This document shows, piece by piece, positions 50,082-57,635 of a DNA stretch of 57,635 bases. Below the pieces are notes generated by a model. The model had not been told where the DNA came from. It searched no databases and was given only the letters and a program-made list of their open reading frames with translations. The DNA comes from Candidatus Collierbacteria bacterium (GTDB taxonomy: Bacteria; Patescibacteriota; Microgenomatia; UBA1400; JACPES01): assembly GCA_016219325.1 (NCBI GenBank), contig JACRNH010000010.1, forward strand, positions 1 to 57,635. Reading direction: 5' to 3'. The position numbers were made by a program, and so were the translations under genes. Positions within the stretch are counted from its first letter, which is position 1. Every line of letters begins with the position of its first letter.

Positions 50082-50741
50082 ATGGGACAAAAAGTACACC
50101 CAACCGGTTTTAGGTTAGGACCACTTTATACTTGGGCTTCCCAGTGGTATGCCGAGAAAGGAAATTATCAGGAACAGATTTTTGAAGATCAAAGTTTAAG
50201 ATTGTTTTTAACTAAGCGTTTAACTTTGGCCGGAATTACAAAAATTGAAATAAAGAGATCTATTAATACTATTAACATCATTTTGCATGTGGCAAGACCT
50301 GGAGTAGTGATTGGCCGGGGAGGATCGACTTTGAAAGCCTTGCAAGATGAACTAGAGGGAATGATTGAGGTCAGTAAAAGCGGAAATAAGGGAAAAAGAA
50401 TAGGTCTGGATGTGGTTGAGGTTGAGAATGCGGAGCAGGAAGCTGCAATTGTAGCTCAAAGAATAGCCGATCAATTAGTCAAGAGGTATCCTTCTCGCAG
50501 GGCAGTCTCTCAGGCTTTAGATAAAGTTCGTCAGGCAGGAGCGCTGGGAATTAAGATTCAGCTTTCGGGGAGGATCAACGGAGCAGAAATTAGCCGGCGT
50601 GAAAAATATAGCAGTGGAACAGTTCCGACTCAAACTTTAAGAAATGATATTAGTTATGCGCAAGTGCCAGCATTGACTAGATCTGGATATGTTGGAGTGA
50701 AAGTCTGGATAAATAGAGGAGAAAAAATAATTATTTCTTAA
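50082..50741 (+). CDS. rpsC: Ribosomal protein S3
   Basis: 219 aa with GQKVHPTGFRLGP, the KH-domain loop VVIGRGGSTLKAL and C-terminal SGRINGAEISRREKY. It forms part of the mRNA entry site. Complete. Confidence 0.95.
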   Translation: MGQKVHPTGFRLGPLYTWASQWYAEKGNYQEQIFEDQSLRLFLTKRLTLAGITKIEIKRSINTINIILHVARPGVVIGRGGSTLKALQDELEGMIEVSKSGNKGKRIGLDVVEVENAEQEAAIVAQRIADQLVKRYPSRRAVSQALDKVRQAGALGIKIQLSGRINGAEISRREKYSSGTVPTQTLRNDISYAQVPALTRSGYVGVKVWINRGEKIIIS

Positions 50742-50744
50742 TAC

Positions 50745-51161
50745 ATGTTGCAACCGAAGAGACGGAAATTCCGCAAAGAATTCAGAGGAAATATGAAAGG
50801 AAACGCCACCAGCGGTTTTGAAGTGGATTTTGGTGAATACGGACTTAAGGCCATGGGTAGAGGCTGGATGACATCCAGACAGCTTGAGGCCGCCAGAAAA
50901 ACAATTGCCCATTGTACTAAAAGGCAGGGAAAAATCTGGATTAGACTATTCCCCAACAAGCCGATTACTGCTAAGGGTCCCGGAGTCGGGATGGGATCGG
51001 GCAAAGGTGATATTAAAGAATATGTGGCACCGGTAATTCCTGGGAAAATTCTGTTTGAAATTTCAGGAGTAACCCGGGAAATTGCAACAGAATCAATGCG
51101 TCTCGCAGGGCATAAATTGCCCTTTGCGACAAGTTTAGTCCAGAGGGGGGAAATATTATGA
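50745..51161 (+). CDS. rplP: Ribosomal protein L16
   Basis: 138 aa: MLQPKRRKFRKEFRGNMKG, then TSRQLEAARKTIAHCTKRQG and IRLFPNKPITAKGPGVGMGSG. Ends with a 4-nt overlap with rpmC. Confidence 0.95.
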   Translation: MLQPKRRKFRKEFRGNMKGNATSGFEVDFGEYGLKAMGRGWMTSRQLEAARKTIAHCTKRQGKIWIRLFPNKPITAKGPGVGMGSGKGDIKEYVAPVIPGKILFEISGVTREIATESMRLAGHKLPFATSLVQRGEIL

Positions 51162-51358
51162 ACAAAAAGAAATTAATTTTACCTAAAGATTTAAAAGAAC
51201 TGGAGGCGCTGTTAAACGAATGGAGCCAAAAAAGGCAAAAACTGGAACTTGAAGCAGTTACCGGAAAATTAAAAAAAATATCGGATCTGGCAGATGCCAG
51301 AAGAAAAATAGCTCAAATATTGACTAAAATAAATGAGCAGAAAAATATTAAAGAATAA
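51158..51358 (+). CDS. rpmC: Ribosomal protein L29
   Basis: 66 aa: two-helix protein with LPKDLKELEALLNEWSQK and DARRKIAQILTKINEQ. rpsQ starts 1 bp after the stop. Confidence 0.9.
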   Translation: MNKKKLILPKDLKELEALLNEWSQKRQKLELEAVTGKLKKISDLADARRKIAQILTKINEQKNIKE

Positions 51359-51359
51359 T

Positions 51360-51578
51360 ATGAAAATACTTACTGGAGTAGTTATTAATACCAAAATGCA
51401 AAAATCAGCCACTGTCAGAGTGGACCGAATGTGGCGCCATCCAATTTACAAAAAACAGATGAAAAGATCTAAAAAGTTTTTAGTCCATGCTGAAAATCCG
51501 GTTGAAACCGGTCAAATCGTTAAAATAGTTGAAATTAAACCTATGAGCAGGCTAAAAAGATGGAGGATAGTCCAATGA
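51360..51578 (+). CDS. rpsQ: Ribosomal protein S17
   Basis: 72 aa from MKILTGVVINTKMQKSATVR; MWRHPIYKKQMKRSKKFLVH and GQIVKIVEIKPMSRLKRW follow. The frame is open to 51333, but that would overlap rpmC, and S17 families begin here. Confidence 0.94.
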   Translation: MKILTGVVINTKMQKSATVRVDRMWRHPIYKKQMKRSKKFLVHAENPVETGQIVKIVEIKPMSRLKRWRIVQ

Positions 51579-51949
51579 TTCAATTAAGGACAGTTTTAAC
51601 CGTAGCAGACAATACCGGAGCCAGAAAATTAAGAGTTTATATGATTCACGGAGGATTTAAGCGCAAATTCGGTTATATCGGAGATTTTGTTGGAGCTTCG
51701 GTGGTTGAGGCAATTCCGGAATCAGCTTTTTCGGCAGGAACTAAAGTTAAAGCGGTTATAGTCAGAACTAGGCATCCGTTAAGGCGCAAAGATGGATCCA
51801 GAATACGTTTTGACGATAATGCCGGTATTATCTTGGAAAGCGTAGAAAGTAAAAATCCGGCCGGTAGTAGGGTTTTTGGGCCGATTGCCAGGGAAGTGAA
51901 AGAAAAAGGATACACGAAAATTTCGTCATTGGCGGAAGAGGTGGTTTAA
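51575..51949 (+). CDS. rplN: Ribosomal protein L14
   Basis: 124 aa from MIQLRTVLTVADNTGARKL, with IVRTRHPLRRKDGSRIRFDD and GSRVFGPIAREVKEKGY. Start overlaps rpsQ by ATGA. Slightly extended in the loop around MIHGGFKRKFGYIGD. Confidence 0.95.
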   Translation: MIQLRTVLTVADNTGARKLRVYMIHGGFKRKFGYIGDFVGASVVEAIPESAFSAGTKVKAVIVRTRHPLRRKDGSRIRFDDNAGIILESVESKNPAGSRVFGPIAREVKEKGYTKISSLAEEVV

Positions 51950-51986
51950 AAGGAGTAATGAGTAAAGGGTAAGGAGTAAAAATATT
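51948..51986. repeat. Half of the AGTAATGAGTA repeat between rplN and rplX
   Basis: GGAGTAATGAGTAAAGGGTA and AGGAGTAAA. Only the left-arm type is present. It breaks the otherwise tight gene spacing of the cluster. Confidence 0.68.
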
Positions 51987-52298
51987 ATGAAATTAAAAAA
52001 GGGAGACACCGTTTTTATAACTGCCGGAAAAGATAATGGCCGGGAAGGGAAGATAGTAGCAGTTCTGCCCAAAGAAGGGAAAGTTATAGTTGAAGGTATT
52101 AACAAATATAAAAAGCATATTAAACCGCGCGGAGAGGGACAGACAGGCAGTATTCAGGAAAGAGAAAGGCCGATTAGCGTTGCCAGTGTAGCTTTCATGT
52201 GCCCTAAATGCAAACAAGCCAGCAGAATTGGATATAAGAATAACCGTGACGGTAAAAAAATCAGAATCTGTCGTAAATGTGAAGAGAATTTAATATGA
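51987..52298 (+). CDS. rplX: Ribosomal protein L24
   Basis: 103 aa with the KOW motif (KKGDTVFITAGKDNGREGKI) and a C-terminal zinc-type pair MCPKCK ... CRKCE. Start follows the half repeat. ATGA overlap with rplE. Confidence 0.94.
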   Translation: MKLKKGDTVFITAGKDNGREGKIVAVLPKEGKVIVEGINKYKKHIKPRGEGQTGSIQERERPISVASVAFMCPKCKQASRIGYKNNRDGKKIRICRKCEENLI

Positions 52299-52849
52299 AT
52301 AGATTAAAACAGAAGTACCAAAATGAGATAGTTCCCAATCTGGCCAAGGAATTAAGCCTGGATAATCTTTTGGCTGTCCCTTATTTAGATAAAGTGGTGG
52401 TATCGACGGCATTTAAAGAAGTCCAGCATCAGGATCAGGCCATAGATTCTGCTAAGAAATGGCTATCAGCCATGACCGGGCAGAATCCGAAAGTTACCAC
52501 AGCCAAAAAATCTATCGCTAGTTTTAATGTCAGGCAGGGGGACGTTCTTGGTCTTCAGGTAACTTTAAGGCGCGACAGAATGTGGGAATTTGTTGATAAA
52601 CTAATTTCGATTGCTCTCCCGAGGCTAAGGGATTTTCAGGGAATAAGTCCAAAAGGTTTCGATGGGCATGGAAATTATACTTTAGGATTAACCGAGCAAA
52701 TAATTTTTCCGGAAGTTGACTATGACACTATCGGCAAAATCAGGGGCTTGCAAATAACATTTGCCACGACTGCTTCTGATGATAAAATATCCCGAAGATT
52801 ACTAGAAAGTATCGGAATGCCGTTTGAAAAAACAGAAAGTAGAAAATAA
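52295..52849 (+). CDS. rplE: Ribosomal protein L5
   Basis: 184 aa: NLLAVPYLDKVVVSTAFKEV, ARKSIAS-like KKSIASFNVRQGD, RLRDFQGISPKGFDGHGNYT and GLTEQIIFPEVDYD. It binds 5S rRNA. The final residues TESRK are coded by the start of the hairpin repeat. Confidence 0.95.
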   Translation: MNRLKQKYQNEIVPNLAKELSLDNLLAVPYLDKVVVSTAFKEVQHQDQAIDSAKKWLSAMTGQNPKVTTAKKSIASFNVRQGDVLGLQVTLRRDRMWEFVDKLISIALPRLRDFQGISPKGFDGHGNYTLGLTEQIIFPEVDYDTIGKIRGLQITFATTASDDKISRRLLESIGMPFEKTESRK

Positions 52850-52914
52850 TGAGTAAAGAGTAATGAGTAATGAAATGAAAATCATTACTTTCTACTTTCT
52901 ACTCATTACTCATT
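52834..52914. repeat. AGTAATGAGTA hairpin between rplE and rpsZ
   Basis: Left arm AGTAAAGAGTAATGAGTAAT, right arm ATTACTTTCTACTTTCTACT, with a short loop. A full hairpin in the middle of the ribosomal operon, which should be transcribed through. Confidence 0.78.
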
Positions 52915-52920
52915 AGATTT

Positions 52921-53106
52921 ATGGCTAAAAAAAGCAAAATTATCAAAGCCGAAAGGTTGAAAGACCATCCTACTAAAGCCCGGAATAGATGCCGGCGCTG
53001 TGGCAGGCCAAGAGGATATATCAGGGTTTTTGGGATTTGCCGTTTATGTTTCCGGGAATTAGCCCATAAAGGAGAATTGCCGGGAGTAGTTAAAGCATCA
53101 TGGTAA
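52921..53106 (+). CDS. rpsZ: Ribosomal protein S14, zinc-binding type
   Basis: 61 aa with [20 protein letters not shown], the CxxC...CxxC zinc knuckle of type Z S14. Starts after the hairpin repeat. Complete. Confidence 0.94.
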   Translation: MAKKSKIIKAERLKDHPTKARNRCRRCGRPRGYIRVFGICRLCFRELAHKGELPGVVKASW

Positions 53107-53110
53107 AAAT

Positions 53111-53509
53111 ATGGATACAATAGGAAATCTTATTACAATTATCAGGAATGGATATATGGCCCACCGAATGGCGGTTGCCGTTCCGTATAGCAAACAGTCA
53201 GAAAGCGTTTGTAGGTTGTTGCTGGAAAATGGTTATTTGGCCGGGATAAAAGAATCCAAAAAAACATCTAATAAAAGTGAATTTAAAATTCTGAAATTGG
53301 AACTAAAATATCAGAACAGCCAACCAATATTAACCAATATCACCAGAATCAGCAAACCGGGCCGGAGATTATATTCATCGTACAAGAAGTTGCCAAAGCC
53401 TTTAGGCGGATACGGGTTAGTTATTTTGACAACTAATAAAGGAATGATGATAGACAAAAGTGCCCGTAAGGACAAAGTTGGCGGAGAGCCGCTTTTATCA
53501 GTTTGGTAA
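53111..53509 (+). CDS. rpsH: Ribosomal protein S8
   Basis: 132 aa: IGNLITIIRNGYMAHRMAVA, VPYSKQSESVCRLL and the end GLVILTTNKGMMIDKSARKD, GGEPLLSVW. It starts 4 bp after rpsZ. Confidence 0.94.
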   Translation: MDTIGNLITIIRNGYMAHRMAVAVPYSKQSESVCRLLLENGYLAGIKESKKTSNKSEFKILKLELKYQNSQPILTNITRISKPGRRLYSSYKKLPKPLGGYGLVILTTNKGMMIDKSARKDKVGGEPLLSVW

Positions 53510-53516
53510 ATATATT

Positions 53517-54077
53517 ATGTCCAGAATAGGTAAAAAACCAGTATTATTAGGAGAAAGTGTGACGGCAACAATAGTTGATAATAAGATCACATTAAAAGGT
53601 CCAAAAGGCGAATTGTCATTAGACATGCACCCTTTGACTTCTGCAGTGGTAACGGATGGCCAGGTCGTCGTTTCTAAGAAAAACGATACAAAATTAGCCA
53701 ACGCAATCCATGGTTTGACAAGATCTCTGATTGCCAATATGGCCAATGGGGTCAAGAATGGATACGAGAAAAAATTAGAGATGGTAGGAACAGGTTACCG
53801 GGTGGTAAAAAAGGGTTCGGGCCTACAGCTGTCTTTGGGGTTTTCCCACACTATAGATTTTCCGGCAATTGAAGGAATTAATTTGGAAGTGGAAGGCAAT
53901 ACCATTATTTTCGTTAAAGGTATTGATAAACAGTTGGTTGGACAAATTGCCGCTAATATTCGAGCTTTGCGCCCGCCGGAGCCATATAAAGGTAAAGGAG
54001 TTAGATATTCGGGCGAACATGTCAGAAGAAAAGCCGGTAAGCAGGCAAAGGCAGGGGCCACCGGAGCAGGAAAATAA
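53517..54077 (+). CDS. rplF: Ribosomal protein L6
   Basis: 186 aa from [19 protein letters not shown], with [19 protein letters not shown] and the end [20 protein letters not shown]. Upstream in-frame codons overlap rpsH and are rejected. Confidence 0.95.
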   Translation: MSRIGKKPVLLGESVTATIVDNKITLKGPKGELSLDMHPLTSAVVTDGQVVVSKKNDTKLANAIHGLTRSLIANMANGVKNGYEKKLEMVGTGYRVVKKGSGLQLSLGFSHTIDFPAIEGINLEVEGNTIIFVKGIDKQLVGQIAANIRALRPPEPYKGKGVRYSGEHVRRKAGKQAKAGATGAGK

Positions 54078-54084
54078 AAATAAT

Positions 54085-54438
54085 ATGATAAACAGATATA
54101 AAACTATTAACGACAGGCGTAAAGCCGCAGCCAGGAAGAAGCTTTTGGGCGTTGGAAACAGACCAAGATTGGCCGTCCATAGGTCTGCGCAACATATTTA
54201 TTGCCAGATTATTGATGTGACCGGCGGTAAGATTTTGGCAGCTGCTTCTGATTTGGATTTAAAAAGTAAAGAAAAATTATCCAAAACGTCTAGGTCAACT
54301 GCGGTGGGCGAAATTTTAGCTCAAAAAGCAAAAAAATCAGGGGTTACAAAAGTTATGTTTGATCGCGGAGCTTATAAATATCACGGCCGGGTAAAAGCTT
54401 TGGCCGAAGCAGCCAGGAAAGGTGGATTGGAGTTTTAA
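54085..54438 (+). CDS. rplR: Ribosomal protein L18
   Basis: 117 aa from [19 protein letters not shown], with [19 protein letters not shown] and the C-terminal [20 protein letters not shown]. The longer open frame back to 53869 lies inside rplF and is not coding. Confidence 0.94.
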   Translation: MINRYKTINDRRKAAARKKLLGVGNRPRLAVHRSAQHIYCQIIDVTGGKILAAASDLDLKSKEKLSKTSRSTAVGEILAQKAKKSGVTKVMFDRGAYKYHGRVKALAEAARKGGLEF

Positions 54439-54440
54439 AT

Positions 54441-54911
54441 ATGAGAGAACAAAGCGAATTCGCAGAAAAAATTATTCAGATTAACCGGGTGTCCAAAAAA
54501 ACCCAAGGCGGAAATAAAATGGCATTTTCCGTATTGATGGTGGTGGGTGATAAAAAGGGTCGGGTGGGGATTGGCCTAGGGAAGGCTCCGGATGTTTTGT
54601 CTGGAATTAAAAAAGCTTCACGCAGAGCTAAGGATAGGATGATTAATGTTCCTATTGTTAATACAACTATCCCATTTCCGATGTCAGTTAAATTAGGAGC
54701 GGTTAAGATAATTTTGCGTCCGGCGCCATCAGGAACAGGGATTATCGCCGGCGGTGCTATCAGGGCAATTTTGGATGTAGCCGGTTATAGAAATGTGGTC
54801 TGTAAAATTTTGGGGACCAGCAATCCGGCGTCTAATACCTATGCGACTCTTGAAACTTTGGCTAAAATGAGCGTTATTGCTAAAAAGAAAGGGATAGAAG
54901 GAATTGTATGA
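54441..54911 (+). CDS. rpsE: Ribosomal protein S5
   Basis: 156 aa: EKIIQINRVSKKTQGGNKMA, KKGRVGIGLGKAPDVLSGI and GTGIIAGGAIRAILDVAGYR. It acts in decoding accuracy. L30 (rpmD), usual after S5, is absent. ATGA overlap with rplO. Confidence 0.95.
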   Translation: MREQSEFAEKIIQINRVSKKTQGGNKMAFSVLMVVGDKKGRVGIGLGKAPDVLSGIKKASRRAKDRMINVPIVNTTIPFPMSVKLGAVKIILRPAPSGTGIIAGGAIRAILDVAGYRNVVCKILGTSNPASNTYATLETLAKMSVIAKKKGIEGIV

Positions 54912-55600
54912 ATGAATCCGGACAAATAAATTTACATTCATTACCGAAAATTGCGGCCCGCGGTAAAAAGAGGGTTGGTCGTGGATACGGGTCAGGCAAA
55001 GGCGGGCATACTTCCGGCCGCGGACAAAAAGGTCAACGCAGTCGCCGAACCATTCCGTGGTCTTTTGAAGGCGGAGCTTTGCCCATGTCGCAAAGAGTTC
55101 CGTTTTGGCGGGGAAAAGGCCGTCTAAATCCTTTAAGCGATAATCCGGTAGCAATTAACTTAAATCAATTGGATAAATTGCCGGCAGGGACAACCATTGA
55201 TGCTGAGTTTTTGGTGAAAAAGGGTTGGGTTAAGAATAAAGAAATTACCGCTAGAGGGGCTAAAATTTTGGGGGGCGGCAAGTTGACTAAAAAATTAACG
55301 ATCGTAGGTTTAAAAATATCCGCTTCGGCTAAAGCCGCGGTGGAGAAGGCAGGGGGAAAGGTGGAAGAGCCCCAAAGTATGCTTGCCACGAGCCACCCGC
55401 CCAAAGCTACGCATTTGCTGGCGGGGCGCTCTCGTGGAGCGCAACTTCGGGGTTCGGATGCACCAGCAGATTTTTCTAAGAAGAAAAATCTGGGTTCATC
55501 CGAAAAAACGGCTAAAAAGGTTGAGAAGGTTGAAAAGAAAGAAGTCGTGGAGAAAAAAGTGGTTAAAAAGAAAGCTGTTGCTAAGCCAAAGAAAGCTTAA
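54908..55600 (+). CDS. rplO: Ribosomal protein L15 with a long C-terminal extension
   Basis: 230 aa against a usual 145-150. The core (LPKIAARGKKRVGRGYGSGK, GQRSRRTIPWSFEGGALPM, ISASAKAAVEKAGGKVE) is complete to about residue 156. Then come about 40 residues encoded by a palindromic repeat (55385-55505: ATSHPPKATHLLAGRSRGAQ...) and a Lys-rich tail (KKVEKVEKKEVVEKKVVKKK). secY does not follow, so this is the operon end. Confidence 0.93.
   Translation: MNESGQINLHSLPKIAARGKKRVGRGYGSGKGGHTSGRGQKGQRSRRTIPWSFEGGALPMSQRVPFWRGKGRLNPLSDNPVAINLNQLDKLPAGTTIDAEFLVKKGWVKNKEITARGAKILGGGKLTKKLTIVGLKISASAKAAVEKAGGKVEEPQSMLATSHPPKATHLLAGRSRGAQLRGSDAPADFSKKKNLGSSEKTAKKVEKVEKKEVVEKKVVKKKAVAKPKKA
55385..55505. 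repeat. Palindromic repeat inside the rplO 3' part
   Basis: ACTTCGGGGTTCGGATGCAC and the arms CAGATTTTTC/GAAAAATCTG, then GGTTCATCCGAAAA, like 17108-17244. Translated in frame in L15. Confidence 0.75.
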
Positions 55601-55644
55601 TCCCCCTCTTGACACTTCGGGTATTTTATTGGTAGAAATAATCC

Positions 55645-55908
55645 ATGTCAGTTTTAATTCATGAGCCGGTGGCGGTGGTAGCGGTATTTAAGAATGGCCG
55701 GGTGAAGCCCGTAGTGTTTCGATGGAAAGATAAAAAAATTTCTATTGAGAATATTTCCTTTGCGTGGAAAACAATGCAAGGGAAGGAAAAACTTCTTCAT
55801 TTTACTGTTACTGCCGCTAAAACATTATACGAATTGATGTTTGACATTTCGTCAATGACATGGAGCTTGGAACGGGTTGAAACAAGCGCCGGAGTTTTTA
55901 CGACATAA
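55645..55908 (+). CDS. Hypothetical protein, 87 aa
   Basis: A small soluble beta-rich protein (VAVVAVFKNGRVKPVVFRWK, KLLHFTVTAAKTLYELMFD). The function is not recognised; it looks like a one-domain PH- or tubby-like sandwich of unknown role. TTGACA (55609-55614), an 18-bp spacer and TAGAAA (55633-55638) end 6 nt before the ATG. The stop is inside the palindrome at 55906. Confidence 0.62.
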   Translation: MSVLIHEPVAVVAVFKNGRVKPVVFRWKDKKISIENISFAWKTMQGKEKLLHFTVTAAKTLYELMFDISSMTWSLERVETSAGVFTT

Positions 55909-55927
55909 AATGTTATATAACATTTTA
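55906..55927. repeat. Palindrome at a stop codon
   Basis: AAAATGTTATATAACATTTT with flanking T/A, the same sequence as at 18125-18150. It starts with the TAA of the preceding gene. Confidence 0.78.
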
Positions 55928-55983
55928 CTAATTCTAATACCTGTTGCTTTGGTTAATAACTAACGACTAATAACTAATAATTT

Positions 55984-57231
55984 ATGCAAACGACTATCCT
56001 CCATATCGACTTTAATTCCTATTTTGCCAGCGTGGAACAGCAGAAAAATCCGTTTTTGCGGGGCAAGCCAGTGGGGGTAATAAAGGCTGAAGGTCGGACG
56101 GTAATTATTGCCGCTTCATATGAGGCAAAGAGACGCGGGGTTAAAACAGGGACAAGCGTGTCCGAGGTTAAGCAGCTTTGCCCGGAGATTTTATTAGTTC
56201 CGGCGGATTTTGACAGCTATGATTACATTACTCATAAATTTTATGAAATTTGTAATAGATACAGCGATTTGGTGGAATTGTTTTCTTTGGATGAGGTTTT
56301 CTTAGATGTGTCGCGGACAGCGTTACTGTTTGGAGATGCCGGAAAGATTGCCTTTTTATTAAAAAAAGATATCAGGGAAGAGTTAGGAGAGTGGTTGCCG
56401 GTCAGCATTGGGATTGCTAAAAATAAACTATTGGCCAAATTGGCTTCTGATTTGGAAAAGCCAAATGGTTTGGTAGAAATTACCGGTGAAAATCTTGACG
56501 ATTGTTTGGGCCGGGCGGAGTTTGAGCAAATTTGCGGCATCGGCCGCCGGCTGGAGCAAAGATTGCGGGATATGGGGATTACTCAATTGCTGCAAATCAG
56601 GTCGGTGCCGGAAAGACTTTTGGCGGCCGGCTTTGGCCCGTACTGGTCTAAACAGTTAAGAAATATGTCTTGGGGAGAGGATAGCTCTCCGATTGTTCCG
56701 TCTTATGAATTGCCTTTGCCAAAAACTGTTTCCCGGACGCATACTTTATTTAAAGATGTCTTTGAAACAGTAAAAATTTTAGCCGTCATCAGAAATTTGG
56801 TTGAAGAGGCCGCCGAAAAACTAAGGCTGGCGAAAATGTCCGGCCGGCAATTCGGTCTGATGGTCAGAAGCGGAGAAAACAGCGAAGTGCGGTTTATAAC
56901 CAGAAAATATTTTAGCAACGATTCTTTAAATATTTTCCAGGAGTTAAAACGATTATTTTTATCACTAAAGTGGCGCGGTGGGGTTAGATTCTTAGGCGTT
57001 TGGATCGGCTTGTTGGCGGAAGAGAATAGTTTATCCCAGTCGCTTTTGCCGGAAGTAAACCGCCGGATTGCGGTTTTATCCGTTCAGGATAAGATCAATT
57101 TAAGATTCGGCCATTACACTTTATTTCCGGCCAGCCTCCTGCAAGCTTCAATCATTCATCCGGAAGTTAATGGATATTTGGGAGACGAGAGAATTAAGCA
57201 AAGGATAAACGAAATAAGCGCGATTTTCTAA
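55984..57231 (+). CDS. dinB: DNA polymerase IV (Y family)
   Basis: A 415-aa translesion polymerase. The palm motifs are LHIDFNSYFASVEQ and ELFSLDEVFLDVS (catalytic Asp, Asp-Glu), with the HhH thumb FEQICGIGRRLEQRL and a C-terminal little finger. No beta-clamp motif is certain at the end. No LexA-box-like palindrome is seen upstream, so SOS control through the 621-633 type site is not supported here. Complete. Confidence 0.92.
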   Translation: MQTTILHIDFNSYFASVEQQKNPFLRGKPVGVIKAEGRTVIIAASYEAKRRGVKTGTSVSEVKQLCPEILLVPADFDSYDYITHKFYEICNRYSDLVELFSLDEVFLDVSRTALLFGDAGKIAFLLKKDIREELGEWLPVSIGIAKNKLLAKLASDLEKPNGLVEITGENLDDCLGRAEFEQICGIGRRLEQRLRDMGITQLLQIRSVPERLLAAGFGPYWSKQLRNMSWGEDSSPIVPSYELPLPKTVSRTHTLFKDVFETVKILAVIRNLVEEAAEKLRLAKMSGRQFGLMVRSGENSEVRFITRKYFSNDSLNIFQELKRLFLSLKWRGGVRFLGVWIGLLAEENSLSQSLLPEVNRRIAVLSVQDKINLRFGHYTLFPASLLQASIIHPEVNGYLGDERIKQRINEISAIF

Positions 57232-57237
57232 GGTCAT

Positions 57238-57549
57238 TTAAAGTCTCGAATTAATTTTCTTTCTTGGCAACATTAAGTCAATGTATCGGAATTTTCGTCC
57301 AATCTGAAAATTATGTCTTTTAAATAAGTTTAAAGACGTTTCGTTTTCTTCTTGAATGTCACAGAATACGTGGTTACAGTCATTCGGTCTTTCCTCAAGT
57401 AGTTTTATTGTTTTTTGCAGTAGTTGTCCAGCAATGCCTTGTCTCTGGTAATACTGCAATAGTACCTGAGTTTCCCAAATTAGTGTCCTGAATTCAGTTT
57501 TTGCAATAGGGTGTGGATATCTTTGGAGATTTCCGGTTCTGCGGGATAT
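57238..57549 (-). pseudogene. C-terminal part of a GNAT acetyltransferase
   Basis: The frame reads FRTLIWETQVLLQYYQRQGIAG (the Q/R-x-x-G-x-A/G acetyl-CoA site) and HVFCDIQEENETSLNLFKRH then IGRKFRYIDLML, the end of a GNAT fold. Upstream it is closed by a TGA at about 57550 without an ATG, and the first half of the domain is missing. A TTG at 57459 could start a short product. Probably a truncated gene. Confidence 0.62.
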
Positions 57550-57635
57550 TCAGTTCCATTGATAATGATTGTTCCTGAACGAATCGGGCGAAGAGTTTTA
57601 ATAATCCTTTTAATACTTAACCCCGTTAGTTTTTC
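57480..57635 (-). CDS. C-terminal end of an unknown protein (partial)
   Basis: An open frame enters from the right edge and ends at TAA 57482-57480. Its 51 residues include SIKRIIKTLRPIRSGTIII and TEYPAEPEISKDIHTLLQKL. Not recognised. It overlaps the GNAT fragment in another frame on the same strand, which fits the fragment being a remnant. Confidence 0.4.
   Translation of the reverse strand, partial: EKLTGLSIKRIIKTLRPIRSGTIIINGTEYPAEPEISKDIHTLLQKLNSGH

Noticed and set aside
53869..54084. Long N-terminal extension of L18
   Set aside because: The open frame is the shadow of rplF in another frame; L18 alignment begins at [11 protein letters not shown].

Overview
The window looks like chromosomal DNA from a Candidate Phyla Radiation (Patescibacteria) bacterium. 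The reasons are a ribosomal-protein cluster without rpmD (L30) between rpsE and rplO, a short zinc-type S14, a CofE-like protein with no F420 genes nearby, very many small toxin-antitoxin (TA) genes, small genes with ATGA stop/start overlaps, and many first genes whose -10 box ends only 6-9 nt before the start codon (probable leaderless mRNAs). TGA is used as a normal stop, so the standard bacterial code applies. The phylum call is an inference.

Layout. (1) 1-2650: the end of a transposase, an unknown gene, then a lexA-like repressor, a beta-class DNA methyltransferase and a convergent HNH/endonuclease VII-like nuclease, a plausible restriction-modification island. (2) 2700-18030: five head-to-tail pairs of ABC-2 permease genes (called A and B here, pairs 1-5) in alternating orientation with only one ATPase gene (14905). 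Between the pairs lie hicBA (twice), MNT/HEPN (twice, one broken), a winged-helix/nucleotidyltransferase module, a retropepsin/DUF5678 pair and duplicated small membrane-protein pairs. Fossil 3' ends of B-type permeases sit between these modules like punctuation. (3) 18030-32240: nth, miaB, miaA, an AI-2E-family permease, two TldD/PmbA proteases, a GNAT enzyme, a third decayed small membrane-protein pair, an AbiEii-type module, comM, a mechanosensitive-channel-like protein, peptide deformylase and a secreted nuclease. (4) 32180-46810: mgtA, a second AbiEii-type module, a tRNA-Pro-like gene, ftsK, a RodZ-like protein, a CYTH protein, DNA glycosylase, two methyltransferases (one Erm-like), a frameshifted MFS transporter, cofE and a RelE-type TA pair. 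(5) 46830-55600: the S10/spc ribosomal cluster from rplC to rplO behind an attenuator-like hairpin, then an unknown small gene, dinB and an acetyltransferase fragment.

A second theme is repeats. At least eight families of short palindromic repeats fill intergenic space, and several lie in frame inside conserved genes (nth, miaA, rplO, rplV, the Erm-like gene, ABC transporter subunits), adding repeat-coded peptides. One family normally forms an empty hairpin, but at 15884-16315 its two arms enclose a four-helix-bundle (S23/IVS-type) gene.

The strongest candidates for something undescribed are the permease/TA array with fossil permease 3' ends between modules, which resembles repeated integration at a gene 3' end, and the repeat family that enters coding genes and may have the four-helix-bundle protein as a partner. 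Function assignments rest on motif reading only; no searches were run.
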